Positions 1-8,702 of a stretch of 64,000 nt of DNA are shown here, piece by piece. Position 1 is the first letter of the stretch; each line of letters opens with the position of its first letter. Position numbers and translations under genes: made by a program. Below the pieces are notes generated by a model. It was given only the letters and a program-made list of their open reading frames with translations. It did not search any database and had not been told where the DNA came from. This DNA is from CAZKWG01 sp964615375. Its GTDB lineage: Bacteria; Myxococcota_A; UBA796; CAZKWG01. The DNA lies in assembly GCA_964615375.1 (NCBI GenBank), contig CAZTOW010000014.1, positions 113,006-177,005 on the forward strand, read 5' to 3'.

Positions 1-1614
1 GACATCGACATCGTCCGATTCGTCAAGGTGGACCTGCTCGCGCTCGGGATGCTCACCGCCATCCGCAAGACCTTCGACCTGCTGGGCACGGACAGCCGCG
101 GCGGGAGCTGGTCGCTCACCAGCGTCCCGCCTGACGACGAGCGCGTCTACGACATGCTCGGCCGCGCCGACACCGTGGGCGTGTTCCAGGTGGAGAGCCG
201 GGCTCAGATGTCCATGCTGCCGCGCCTCCAGCCCCGCTCCTACTACGACATCGTCGTGGAGATCTCGCTGGTGCGGCCGGGCCCCATCCAGGGCGGCATG
301 GTCCACCCCTACCTGAAGCGGCGCTCCGGCGAGGAGCCGGTGATCTACGCCCACAAGAAGCTGCGCCCCATCCTGGAGCGCACCATGGGCGTGCCCATCT
401 TCCAGGAGCAGGTGATGGCGATGGCGGTGGCCGTGGGCGGCTTCACGCCGGGCGAGGCCGACGAGCTGCGCCGGGCCATGGGCGCCTTCCGCAAGCGCGG
501 CAAGCTGAGCCACCTGACCGACCGGCTCAAGCGCACCATGCAGGAGAACGGGATCGACGAGGAGTACGCCGAGCAGATCGGCAGGCAGATCATGGGCTTC
601 GGCGAGTACGGCTTCCCCGAGTCGCACGCCGCCAGCTTCGCCCGCCTGGTCTGGGTCTCCTGCTGGCTGCGCGCCCACCACCCGGCCGCCTTCGCCGCCG
701 CGCTGATCAACAGCCAGCCCATGGGCTTCTACTCGCCGCGCTCCATCGTGGCCGACGCCCAGCGCCACGGGGTGGAGGTGCGACCGGTGGACGTGACGGT
801 CTCGGGCTGGGACTGCTCGCTGGAGGGCGTGAGCCCGGGGCGCCCCCCGCTGGGTGGATCGCTCCCCGAAGGTCGGGGTGGGCCCGCGCTGCGCCTCGGG
901 ATGCGGCTGGTGGTGGGCCTGGGCGAGAGCGCGGGGCGGGCCGTCGAGGCCGCCCGGAGGGACCGACCCTTCCGCGACGTGGGAGATCTCAGCGCGCGCA
1001 CCGGGCTCTCACGCGAGGTGCTGGCCCGCCTGGCCCGCGCCGACGCGCTGAAGGCGCTGGGGCCCCTGGACGAGGCCAGAGAAGACCGCCAGGACTGGGA
1101 CCGCCGCCAGGCGCAGTGGGCGGTCCGCGGGCTCCTCGACCTGCCCCTGTTCCGCGGGCTCGCCCGCCAGGAGGAGCCCCCTCCCCTCCCCCGCGCCGAC
1201 GTCGTCGAGGAGCTGGAGGCCGACTACAAGAGCGTGGGCCTCTCCGTCACGCGCCACCCGGTGGGCCTCCTGCGCGCGAAGCTCGATCGCCGCGGCGTCC
1301 GCACCGCCGCGCGCCTGGCCGACGCGGTGGACGGGGACATGGTGCGGGTGGCGGGGCTGGTCACGCACCGCCAGCGACCGGGCACGGCCAGCGGCATGGT
1401 CTTCATGACCATGGAGGACGAGACCGGGATGATCAACCTCGTGGTGCGCCCGGACACCTTCGAGCGCCAGCGGACGCTGATCATCTCGCAGAACCTGCTG
1501 ATGGTGCGGGGGCGCCTGCAGCGCCAGGGGGACGCCATGAGCATCCTGGCGCGCCAGTTCTTCCCGCTGGACCTGGGCAAGCCGCTGGAGACCAGCAGCC
1601 GCGACTTCCGCTGA
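1..1614 (+). CDS. dnaE2: Error-prone DNA polymerase DnaE2 (ImuC), C-terminal part
   Basis: The reading frame is open from base 1, so the gene starts before the window; 537 residues of its C-terminal part are visible. DnaE2 is a C-family polymerase alpha subunit used in SOS translesion synthesis, usually with ImuA/ImuB. The stretch FGEYGFPESHAASFA followed by NSQPMGFYSP is typical of DnaE2 and separates it from replicative DnaE1. RPGPIQGGMVHPY and IFQEQVMAMA belong to the palm/fingers region. A helix-hairpin-helix region follows (around DLSARTGLSREVLARL), then an OB-fold near the C-terminus (VRVAGLVTHRQRPGT). Partner genes imuA and imuB are not in the window and could lie upstream. No hairpin is evident after the stop. 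Confidence 0.92.
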   Translation, partial: DIDIVRFVKVDLLALGMLTAIRKTFDLLGTDSRGGSWSLTSVPPDDERVYDMLGRADTVGVFQVESRAQMSMLPRLQPRSYYDIVVEISLVRPGPIQGGMVHPYLKRRSGEEPVIYAHKKLRPILERTMGVPIFQEQVMAMAVAVGGFTPGEADELRRAMGAFRKRGKLSHLTDRLKRTMQENGIDEEYAEQIGRQIMGFGEYGFPESHAASFARLVWVSCWLRAHHPAAFAAALINSQPMGFYSPRSIVADAQRHGVEVRPVDVTVSGWDCSLEGVSPGRPPLGGSLPEGRGGPALRLGMRLVVGLGESAGRAVEAARRDRPFRDVGDLSARTGLSREVLARLARADALKALGPLDEAREDRQDWDRRQAQWAVRGLLDLPLFRGLARQEEPPPLPRADVVEELEADYKSVGLSVTRHPVGLLRAKLDRRGVRTAARLADAVDGDMVRVAGLVTHRQRPGTASGMVFMTMEDETGMINLVVRPDTFERQRTLIISQNLLMVRGRLQRQGDAMSILARQFFPLDLGKPLETSSRDFR

Positions 1615-1733
1615 CGTGTCGAAACGTATTGTGTACATAGAGTCCACGCAAGCCATCCCTCTCAACATTTCTCGCGCACTCCCTCAAATTCCCCCTTGCC
1701 CGCCCTCTCCCGTCAGCGTACAGAGCGGGCATC

Positions 1734-2675
1734 ATGCCGTCCCTCCCACACGAAGCCGTGGTGGATCTGTTCCGCCACGCGCCAGCGCTGGCCCGCGATC
1801 TGCTCGCGGCACGGATTCCGCTCCCGCTCTGGGGTCGCGTGGAGCTGCGCTCGGAGAGCGTCCAAGAGATGAGCCCGGCGACGCGCAGCGCGGATCTGGT
1901 CCTGGACCCCGACGCGGGGCCCATGCTGATCCTGGAGGTGCAGCGCGGGATCGACGCGGAGAAGCTCTACACCTGGCCCTTCTACAGCGTGGGCTCGCGC
2001 GCCCGACACCGCCGCCCGGCCCTGGTGGTCGTGCTGGCGCTCAGCCGCCGCGTGGCGCGCTGGGCGCGGCGGCCCATCGATCTGGGGGACGGGAACCTCT
2101 GGCGGGCCGTGGTGATCGGGCCGGACGAGATCCCGAGGATCGAGGACCCCGAACAGGCTCTGGCCAACCCGCAGCTCGCCGTCCTCAGCGTGCTGGCCCA
2201 CGGCCGGGAGCAGGGCGCCGATTCTGTCGCCTTTGCGGCCCTGAACAGCACATTCGGGCTGGACAGGACCCGCGCCGAGCTATACGCTCATGTCGTGCTG
2301 TCGAGCGTGAGCCACGCGCTCCGCGCCCGGCTGGAGGAGCTCATGGTCCAACCGCAGGTGCGCCGGAACAAGGTCGTCGCGGAGTTCTTCGCCAGCCTGC
2401 GCGCGGAGATCGCGCAGGGCCGAGAAGAGGGACGCGAAGAGGGACGCGAAGAGGGACGCGAAGAGGGACGCGAAGAGGGACGCGAGGAGGGACGAGAGGA
2501 GGGCATTCAAGAAGGCCTCCACAAGGCCCTCCGCGCCGTCCTCGCCGCCCGCGGGCACACGCTCACCCCCGAACAGGAGCAGCTGCTGGACCAGACCCAC
2601 GACCCCGCGCAGCTCCAGCGCTGGATCCAACGCGCCGCCGTCGCCAGCGCGCTCGACGACGTGTTCTCCGACTGA
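1734..2675 (+). CDS. Rpn/PD-(D/E)XK nuclease-family protein with GREE repeat coiled coil
   Basis: A 313-residue protein resembling the Rpn (recombination-promoting nuclease, formerly transposase_31) group of PD-(D/E)XK enzymes, common in multiple copies in myxobacteria. The putative active-site core is SADLVLDP followed by LILEVQRG, giving the D...E-X-Q pattern of this family. Residues about 229-256 are a run of near-identical R-E-E-G units encoded by a 12-bp DNA tandem repeat, predicted as a highly charged helix. No clear Shine-Dalgarno sequence precedes the ATG, so the start is less certain than the frame. Rpn proteins act in RecA-independent DNA exchange in E. coli; substrate and role here are unknown. 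It is flanked by unrelated genes and looks monocistronic. Confidence 0.7.
   Translation: MPSLPHEAVVDLFRHAPALARDLLAARIPLPLWGRVELRSESVQEMSPATRSADLVLDPDAGPMLILEVQRGIDAEKLYTWPFYSVGSRARHRRPALVVVLALSRRVARWARRPIDLGDGNLWRAVVIGPDEIPRIEDPEQALANPQLAVLSVLAHGREQGADSVAFAALNSTFGLDRTRAELYAHVVLSSVSHALRARLEELMVQPQVRRNKVVAEFFASLRAEIAQGREEGREEGREEGREEGREEGREEGREEGIQEGLHKALRAVLAARGHTLTPEQEQLLDQTHDPAQLQRWIQRAAVASALDDVFSD
2419..2502 (+). repeat. 12-bp tandem repeat, about seven copies (GREE/REEG coding)
   Basis: About seven consecutive copies of a unit close to GACGCGAAGAGG lie inside the Rpn-like gene. The middle four or five are identical and the outer copies have point changes. Because the unit is a multiple of three, copy-number changes keep the frame and only change the length of a charged helix. 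Confidence 0.9.
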
Positions 2676-2733
2676 GCACGCAGCGGCAGCCCCCCGCGAC
2701 ACGCGCTACAATGGCGCCCGAAGGGGGAGCCCC

Positions 2734-3351
2734 GTGACCCTGCGAAGCCTGGCGCCGCTGCTCTGCGTGGCCTGTGGACCTCGGATCTCCTACAAGCCCG
2801 AGGAGACCGGCGCCCACGAGACCGGCGCCCACGAGACCGGCGAGACCGGGCAGCCCGCCGAGACCGCCGACTCCGCCGAGACCGCCGAGACCGCCGACTC
2901 CACCGTGGACACGGGCACAGGCTGGCCCGCGCTCCTGGTCAACGAGCTCATGGCCAGCAACCAGTCCACCGTCCAGGACCCGACCGGCGCCTGGCCCGAC
3001 TGGATCGAGCTCTACAACCCCACCGCCGAGGCCGTGGACCTCGAGGGCTGGACGGTGACCGACGACCTCGACGAGCCTGACGCCCACGCGCTCACCGGCC
3101 TCAGCATCGCCCCAGGCGAGCACCTGCTCCTCTGGGCCGACGGCGACCCCGAGCTCGGCGCGGACCACCTCTCCTTCGCGCTGGAGAGCTCTGGCGAGAG
3201 CTTCGGCCTCTTCGCCCCCGACCGGACGCCCGCCGACGGGCTCAGCTTCGGGCAGCAGGCCACCGACGTCGCCCTGGCCCGCAGCCCCGACGGCGGCGAG
3301 ACCTGGACGCTGACCACCGAGCCCACCCCCGGCGCGAGCAACGGAGGCTGA
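2734..3351 (+). CDS. Lamin-tail-domain lipoprotein
   Basis: A 205-residue putative lipoprotein. It starts at a GTG preceded by AGGGGGAG. The N-terminus ends in a lipobox-like LLCVAC, followed by a linker of repeated E-T-G/A-H and A-E-T units (about residues 20-65). A lamin tail domain (LTD) then begins at LLVNELMASN and includes the typical DWIELYNPT and LEGWTVTDD motifs, ending near residue 200. LTDs are small Ig-like folds found in secreted bacterial proteins, often next to nuclease, phosphatase or CotH domains. The stop codon directly abuts the ATG of the CotH gene, so the two are co-translated. Probable location is the cell envelope surface. Confidence 0.8.
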   Translation: MTLRSLAPLLCVACGPRISYKPEETGAHETGAHETGETGQPAETADSAETAETADSTVDTGTGWPALLVNELMASNQSTVQDPTGAWPDWIELYNPTAEAVDLEGWTVTDDLDEPDAHALTGLSIAPGEHLLLWADGDPELGADHLSFALESSGESFGLFAPDRTPADGLSFGQQATDVALARSPDGGETWTLTTEPTPGASNGG

Positions 3352-5019
3352 ATGCTCCTCATCCTCACCCTCGTAGCCTGCGAGCCCGTCAAGATCCCCA
3401 GCGAATCTGGACTGGAGAGCGCCGCCCCCGAGACGGCCGCCCCCGAGAGCGCCGCCCCCGAGAGCGCCCCGCCCGAGGAGACCGCCGACACGAGCGCCGA
3501 GGAGGTGGGCGGCACCGACTGGCCGGAGAGCGGCGAGGAGTGTGGGCTCGCCTCCGACCTCAGCTCCCCCTACTTCCTGGAGGGCGACACCGTCCGCTTC
3601 ACCCTGAGCTGCAGCGGCGATCTCGCCACGGAGGACGCCGAGATCCAGGCGCTGAGCCTGCCCGAGGGCGCCAGCTTCGACGCGAGCTCGCTCGCCTTCT
3701 CCTGGGAGACCGGGCCGGCGAGCGGCGGCCGGATCGACTCGGTCTTCTCCGTGACCCCACGCGACGGCAGCGCCCAGATCCCCAGCGCCGAGACCGTCAC
3801 CTTCTGGGTCGCCGACAACCCCGACGATCCTGACAACGTGGCCGTGGACCCGGAGACCTACACCGAGGAGTGGGGCCTGCCGGTGATGCACATCGAGAAC
3901 CGCGGCACCATCACCACCGCCTACTCCGACGCCACCGTCACCTGGGCCGGCGCCAGCTACCCCGCCAGCATCAAGATCCGTGGTGCCAGCAGCGCCTACT
4001 ACCCGAAGCCGAGCTACACCCTCGAGTTCAACGGAGACGAGCTCCCGGTGGACGACTGGGGGGTGACGCGCAACCACTTCCTGCTGCTGACCACCTTCGA
4101 CGACAACAGCTACGTCCGCCAGAAGTTCGTCTACGACCTCTGGGCCGCCATGGCCGAGCACTGGGACGACCAGCGCATGACCCCGCGCACGCTGTTCACC
4201 GTCGTCTACCGCAACGGCGCCTACTGGGGGCTCTACGTCGGGCTCGACCGCATGGACGACGAGTTCCTGGACCACATGGGCTTCGAGCGGGACGCGAACC
4301 TCTACAAGGCGGTCAACCACAACGCCAACTTCTACCTGACCAACACGTATGGCTCGGCCAAGTCGTCGATGCACGACGGCTACACCAAGGAAGAGGGCGA
4401 CCCCGAGGACGACTACTCCGACCTGGACGATCTCGTCAGCTTCACGGGCGGGAGCTCCGCCTCGGACCTGCTCGCCGAGTCGGGCGAGTGGTTCGACCTC
4501 CAGGAGTTCATGGACTGGTTTCTGCTCGTCCACTACACGCTCAGCGAGGACTCCGCCGGCAAGAACTCCTACCTGTACCACCCGCAGGGCGGCGGCCAGT
4601 TCCGCTACGGCCCCTGGGACTTCAACCACGCCTGGGGCCAGGGCTGGTACACCTACCGCGTGGACGCGGAGTACGAGAACTACTTCACCTCCTACAACCG
4701 GGTCTTCTGGGCCATCCAGAGCGACACGGGCGCCAGCGCCGAGCTCTGGGAGCGCTTCGCCGACCTGCGCGACACCGGCCCGATGAGCCTGGAGTGGCAG
4801 CAAGCCACGCTGGACGAGTACTACGCCCTCATCGAGCCCTCCGCCGAGCGCGACTGGGAGAAGTGGGAGTCCTCCTACCGGACCTACAGCGGCTGGGCCA
4901 GCACGCGCAACGCCTACGGCGACTGGCAGGACTACGAGGGCGAGAAGGAGTACCTCTACGACTGGGTGCGGGACCGCGCCGCCTTCTTCGAGGAGCTCCA
5001 CCCGCCCACGGGCGGCTAG
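3352..5019 (+). CDS. CotH-kinase-family lipoprotein
   Basis: A 555-residue putative lipoprotein with signal MLLILTLVAC and a Glu/Ala/Pro-rich linker. A short beta domain (about 60-170) precedes a CotH protein-kinase fold. Recognisable pieces are IKIRGASSAYYPKPSYTLEF, the basic/aromatic stretch LLLTTFDDNSYVRQKF, and GPWDFNHAWGQGW, which matches the metal-binding D-x-D/N region of CotH. CotH proteins phosphorylate spore-coat proteins in Bacillus; exported CotH proteins in Myxococcota and Planctomycetes have unknown substrates. The neighbouring gene supplies a lamin tail domain, a pairing that in other proteins is fused in one chain. The gene ends in a palindromic stop region facing another LTD lipoprotein. 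Confidence 0.85.
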   Translation: MLLILTLVACEPVKIPSESGLESAAPETAAPESAAPESAPPEETADTSAEEVGGTDWPESGEECGLASDLSSPYFLEGDTVRFTLSCSGDLATEDAEIQALSLPEGASFDASSLAFSWETGPASGGRIDSVFSVTPRDGSAQIPSAETVTFWVADNPDDPDNVAVDPETYTEEWGLPVMHIENRGTITTAYSDATVTWAGASYPASIKIRGASSAYYPKPSYTLEFNGDELPVDDWGVTRNHFLLLTTFDDNSYVRQKFVYDLWAAMAEHWDDQRMTPRTLFTVVYRNGAYWGLYVGLDRMDDEFLDHMGFERDANLYKAVNHNANFYLTNTYGSAKSSMHDGYTKEEGDPEDDYSDLDDLVSFTGGSSASDLLAESGEWFDLQEFMDWFLLVHYTLSEDSAGKNSYLYHPQGGGQFRYGPWDFNHAWGQGWYTYRVDAEYENYFTSYNRVFWAIQSDTGASAELWERFADLRDTGPMSLEWQQATLDEYYALIEPSAERDWEKWESSYRTYSGWASTRNAYGDWQDYEGEKEYLYDWVRDRAAFFEELHPPTGG

Positions 5020-5030
5020 ATAATCTAGCC
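5014..5030. terminator. Palindrome at CotH stop codon, convergent junction
   Basis: GGCTAGAT and ATCTAGCC form a perfect 8-bp inverted repeat separated by one base, with the TAG stop of the CotH gene inside the left arm. It lies between two convergent genes and has no U tract. A bidirectional hairpin terminator or mRNA 3'-end stabiliser is the likely role. Confidence 0.55.
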
Positions 5031-5034
5031 TGAA

Positions 5035-6213
5035 TCAGCGCGCCGCGCTCATCGCCGAGATCAGCGTGAGCGTCAGATCCAGCTGCAGGTCCGAGCTCGT
5101 CGCGCTCGCCTGGTGCAGCTCCACCGCCAGCACGTTCTGGTCCAGGAGCAGCGCCGGATCCACCTCGTAGGCCGTCCAGGCGGTCTCGTCGTCCCCGGAG
5201 ACGGTGACGGAGGCGTAGTCGTCCGCGCCCACCTCCCCGTCCGCCAGGTTGTGGCGCGCCAGCTCCTCCCCGTTGAGCCAGACCAGCGCCCCGTCGTCCA
5301 CCATCAGCTCCAGCGTCGCCTCGCGGGCCCCGGCGAGCTCGCTCGGGTCCACCTCCAGCGCGAGCCGCAGCCAGGTCGTGGGGTGCTTGTCGTTCGCGTC
5401 GTCCCCGTAGCCCAGCGTGGTCGCGTGCGTGTCCCCGTAGCCGAGGGGTGAGGCCCCGCTGGACCAGCCGCTGTCGTCGAAGTCCACCGCGCGCCAGTCA
5501 CCCTCGGGCTCCACCCCGGAGTCGTCGTAGCGCCAGGTGTCGCCCGAGGCCACCAGGCTCAGCTCCACGAGCTCCACCAGCGCGTTGGTCTCGCCCGGCG
5601 TGCCGTAGTCGGTCTGCTCCCAGGTCTCCGCGCCGTCGGGGATCCGCGCCAGCGAGGTGTCCGCCTCCTGCGGACCGTAGACCACCCAGTCCACGACCTC
5701 CCCGCTCGAGTCGAAGACGCCCACGCCCTCGCCGCCCTGCGCCAGGCGGAAGCCCAGGTGGCGGTCTCCCAGCTCCGGCTGGCCGTCCGCCCACAGCACC
5801 AGGAATCCCCCCGCCTCCAGCGTGGTCCCCTCGGGGAGCGCGCTCAGACCCGGCTGGGTCCAGTCATCCGAGAGCGTGAAGCCGCCGAGGTCCAGCGCCT
5901 CGTCGCCCGCGTTGTAGAGCTCGAGCCAGTCCGAGGCCGCGCCCAGGTCATCGGTCACGGACCCGAGGTTCTCCGCCATCAGCTCGTTGACCACCAGGGG
6001 CACGGCTCCCTCGGCGGACGTCTCGCCCGGCCCGGTCTCCCCTGGCCCGGTCTCCCCTGGCCCGGTCTCCCCTGGCCCGCTCTCGCCCGTGTCCGGGGCA
6101 GCGCTCTCCTCGACCTCGGAGTCCTCCTGCCGAGACTTGCCGCTCTCCTCGCCCGGGGCCGCGCAGGCCGCCGGGAGGAGCAGGAGCGCCGGGGCTCGCC
6201 ATCCTCGCCACAT
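5035..6213 (-). CDS. Lamin-tail-domain lipoprotein with C-terminal beta-sandwich
   Basis: A 392-residue putative lipoprotein. The signal sequence ends in LPAAC (lipobox), followed by an acidic linker with four G-P-G-E-T units encoded by a 15-bp tandem repeat. The lamin tail domain begins at LVVNELMAEN and carries SDWLELYN and LGGFTLSDD, ending near residue 210. A second domain (about 215-385), with DFDDSGWSSGASPLGYGD and VDDGALVWLNGEEL, looks like a galactose-binding/jelly-roll module seen in secreted hydrolases and surface proteins. It converges on the CotH gene. It is similar in design to the LTD protein upstream of CotH, suggesting duplication of surface-protein parts. Substrate unknown. 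Confidence 0.78.
   Translation of the reverse strand: MWRGWRAPALLLLPAACAAPGEESGKSRQEDSEVEESAAPDTGESGPGETGPGETGPGETGPGETSAEGAVPLVVNELMAENLGSVTDDLGAASDWLELYNAGDEALDLGGFTLSDDWTQPGLSALPEGTTLEAGGFLVLWADGQPELGDRHLGFRLAQGGEGVGVFDSSGEVVDWVVYGPQEADTSLARIPDGAETWEQTDYGTPGETNALVELVELSLVASGDTWRYDDSGVEPEGDWRAVDFDDSGWSSGASPLGYGDTHATTLGYGDDANDKHPTTWLRLALEVDPSELAGAREATLELMVDDGALVWLNGEELARHNLADGEVGADDYASVTVSGDDETAWTAYEVDPALLLDQNVLAVELHQASATSSDLQLDLTLTLISAMSAAR
6031..6090 (-). repeat. 15-bp tandem repeat coding GPGET linker
   Basis: Three identical 15-bp units plus a fourth degenerate unit encode the repeated G-P-G-E-T linker of the lipoprotein. The length is a multiple of three, so expansion or contraction stays in frame. 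Confidence 0.85.
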
Positions 6214-6363
6214 GAGCTCAGGCTACACCAGACCCGGACAGACGTCACGTCGGCTTCACACCTGCAGGGCCCCGCTGCGTCGCTTTTTACGCACTGGCAC
6301 CCGCTCCGAAGGCCGGTTAACGTGGCAGCCCCGCAAGCAAAGCCCAGAGCACCAGAGTCGCAA

Positions 6364-7077
6364 ATGTCCTACCTCGGAGCGGCATATTTCGACGTAGACG
6401 GCACCCTGGTGGGCACGAGCCTGCTCCACCCGACGCTCTCCGTGCTGGCCAATCAGGCCACGCCCCTGGAGAGCGCGCGTCGGATCGGCCTCGCGCTGGT
6501 CGGGGCGCCCCGGATGGCGCTGGCCGAGCTCAAGGATCGCCGCCTCTTCAACGAGCTCCTCTTCGCCAACTACAAGGGGATCTCCGAGGACCGGATGATC
6601 TGCCTGGCGGAGGACGTCTTCGACAGCGTCATCAAGCCGCGCATCTTCCAGGGCACGGTGGACCTCATCGCCCAGTGCCGGGAGGCGGGGCTGCGCACGG
6701 TCCTGGTGACCGGCGCGCTGGACTCCACTGTGGCGCCGCTCGCGCGTCACTTGGGTGTAACGTCCGTGATCGCCAACCGCCTGGAGATGAAGGACCGCTA
6801 CGCCACGGGCAAGCTCCTGCGCCCCGTGGTCGCCGGACCCGGCAAGGCTGTCCTCATCGTCGAGGACGCGCGCCGCAACGGGCACGACCTCTCCCGCTGC
6901 CAGGCCTACTCCGACTCCTACTCCGACGTGCCCATGCTCTCGGTCGTCGGTCACCCCTTCTGCATCAACCCAGACCGCCGCCTGCGCCAGCTCGCGCAGG
7001 CCTACGACTGGCCCATCCTCGACCTCGGCACCTCGCAGGGTAGCGGGAAGCCGTCGAGCCCCGGCCGCACCGCCTAG
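6364..7077 (+). CDS. HAD-superfamily (class IB) phosphatase, first gene of ether-lipid-type operon
   Basis: A 237-residue HAD hydrolase related to SerB-type subclass IB enzymes. Motif I is YFDVDGTL (nucleophile Asp), motif II is the Thr in LVTGALDS, a Lys follows at GKAVLI, and motif IV acidic residues lie in YSDSYSDVPML. The chosen ATG starts the HAD fold directly; the frame is open upstream but codes nothing HAD-like. HAD-IB enzymes dephosphorylate small molecules such as phosphoserine or lysophospholipid-type substrates. It is followed after 8 bases by a LarA-like gene and then the ElbD-like gene, so it may remove phosphate from a lipid intermediate (inference). Confidence 0.8.
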   Translation: MSYLGAAYFDVDGTLVGTSLLHPTLSVLANQATPLESARRIGLALVGAPRMALAELKDRRLFNELLFANYKGISEDRMICLAEDVFDSVIKPRIFQGTVDLIAQCREAGLRTVLVTGALDSTVAPLARHLGVTSVIANRLEMKDRYATGKLLRPVVAGPGKAVLIVEDARRNGHDLSRCQAYSDSYSDVPMLSVVGHPFCINPDRRLRQLAQAYDWPILDLGTSQGSGKPSSPGRTA

Positions 7078-7085
7078 GAGCGCTC

Positions 7086-8702
7086 ATGAACGCCCCTCAC
7101 CCCAGCGTGGTCACCCTCGACCACCGCTCCCGGCCCCGCGTGCTCTTCTCCGGCGATCAGCTCGTGGAGGTCCCCTTCCCCGCGGGGACCCGGGTGATCT
7201 ACCCGAAGAAGCCGATGGCGCCCCTGCTCGACGTGGACGCGGCCATCCGCTACGCGCTGAGCCACCCGCTGGGCAAGCCGCCGCTGTACGCGCTGCTCAA
7301 GCCCGGGATGCGCGTCACCATCGCCATCGACGACATCAGCATGCCGCTGCCGCCGATGCGCTCCCCGGACGTACGCCAGCGCATCGTCGAGGCCGTGCTC
7401 GAGCAGCTCGACGCCTACGGCGTGAACGACGTCGAGCTCATCATCGCCACGGCCTTCCACCGGCCGATGACCGAGACCGAGATCCGCCACATCCTGGGCG
7501 ACCGGATCGTGAACCGCTTCTGGCCGAAGCGCCTCTACAACCACGACGCGGAGAAGCCGGGCGGCCTCGTGCTGCTGGGCACCACCGAGGACGGGCAGGA
7601 GGTGGAGATCAACCGGCGCGCGGCCGAGAGCGACCTGCTCATCTACGTGAACCTGACCTTCGTGCCGATGAACGGCGGCCACAAGTCGCTGGGCACCGGC
7701 CTGGTGGGCTACCGCTCGCTCAAGGGGCACCACAACCCCTACACGATCCGCAAGAGCCCGACCTACATGGACCCGGGGGTCAGCGCGCTCTCCGATCGCA
7801 TGCGCTCGGTCTCCAAGCTGATCCAGCAGCACGTCCCGGTCTTCCACATCGAGAGCACCGTCAACTCCGCCATGTTCGACGCGCCGCTCGCCTTCCTCGC
7901 CAAGAACGAGGACGAGCTGACGCCCACCGAGGACAAGGCGATGCGCGCGCTCATCCGCACGCTGCAGGTGCTCCCGCAGCAGGCGCGGCAGGCCATCTTC
8001 GAGCGCGTCCCCTCCCCTTACGGCGTCATCGGCGTCTGGGCGGGCGAGACCGAGCAGGTCCACGAGCAGACGCTGCAGAAGTGCTACCAGCAGCTGCTGG
8101 TCCCGGTGGACGGGCAGGCGGACATCGCCGTCTTCCCCGTCCCCTACATCAGCCCCTACAACGTCGGCGCCTTCCTGAACCCGCTGCTCGTCAGCGTCAT
8201 GGCCCAGGGCTACCTGTTCAACCTCCACCGGCGCGCCCCCCTGGTCAAGCGCGGCGGGACGGTGATCATCACCCACCCCTGCACCGACCGCTTCGACCGC
8301 GAGCAGCACGCGCCCTATGTGGAGTTCTTCCACCGCCTGCTGCCCCAGACCCGCGACGCCATGGAGCTGCACAAGCGCTACGAGGCTGAGTTCGCGCGGA
8401 ACCCGGGCTACATCCAGATGTACCGCACGGGCAAGGGCTACCACCCCGCTCACCCCTTCTACATGTGGTACTGGGGCGAGAACGGGCGCAACCACATCGG
8501 CCGCGTCATCGTGGTCGGCGCGGACAACGAGTACGTACCCGGCATCCTGGGCTACGAGACGGCCGCCAGCATGACCGAGGCCCTGCGCATGGCGCGCGAG
8601 ACCGCTCCGCCCAAGCCGAGCATCTCCGTGCTGCGCATCTGCCCGCTGCTCATGGTGGAGGTCAACCCCGACGTCGCCGCCCCGGGCGTGGAGTTCCCAT
8701 GA
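7086..8702 (+). CDS. LarA-like (DUF2088) nickel-pincer racemase-family protein
   Basis: A 538-residue protein with features of the lactate racemase LarA N-terminal domain. IAIDDISMPLPPM resembles the D-D-x-x-R/S-P region, IATAFHRPMTETEI contains the first His, YNHDAEKP matches the H-N-H-D motif, and GHKSLGTGLVGY gives the Lys that binds the nickel-pincer nucleotide in LarA. LarA family members racemise or epimerise 2-hydroxy acids. The length exceeds classic LarA (about 425), with a divergent C-terminal half. The stop overlaps the start of the ElbD-like gene by 4 bases, implying translational coupling. A role on a hydroxy group of a lipid precursor is inference; the true substrate is unknown. 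Confidence 0.72.
   Translation: MNAPHPSVVTLDHRSRPRVLFSGDQLVEVPFPAGTRVIYPKKPMAPLLDVDAAIRYALSHPLGKPPLYALLKPGMRVTIAIDDISMPLPPMRSPDVRQRIVEAVLEQLDAYGVNDVELIIATAFHRPMTETEIRHILGDRIVNRFWPKRLYNHDAEKPGGLVLLGTTEDGQEVEINRRAAESDLLIYVNLTFVPMNGGHKSLGTGLVGYRSLKGHHNPYTIRKSPTYMDPGVSALSDRMRSVSKLIQQHVPVFHIESTVNSAMFDAPLAFLAKNEDELTPTEDKAMRALIRTLQVLPQQARQAIFERVPSPYGVIGVWAGETEQVHEQTLQKCYQQLLVPVDGQADIAVFPVPYISPYNVGAFLNPLLVSVMAQGYLFNLHRRAPLVKRGGTVIITHPCTDRFDREQHAPYVEFFHRLLPQTRDAMELHKRYEAEFARNPGYIQMYRTGKGYHPAHPFYMWYWGENGRNHIGRVIVVGADNEYVPGILGYETAASMTEALRMARETAPPKPSISVLRICPLLMVEVNPDVAAPGVEFP

Noticed and set aside
1615..1733. Lower-GC gap after dnaE2 as a small gene or RNA
   Set aside because: No open frame with start and ribosome site and no clear hairpin; probably just promoter sequence for the next gene.
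2416..2503. Short regular repeats as a CRISPR array
   Set aside because: The repeat is a 12-bp in-frame coding tandem repeat without spacers.
2563..5001. Very long minus-strand open frame opposite the LTD/CotH genes
   Set aside because: It is an antisense shadow caused by GC-rich codon use; its product is low-complexity Gly/Val/Leu-rich sequence while the plus strand encodes known domains.
6214..6363. TGGCAC near 6296 as a sigma-54 promoter
   Set aside because: The required GC element at the fixed distance downstream is missing.
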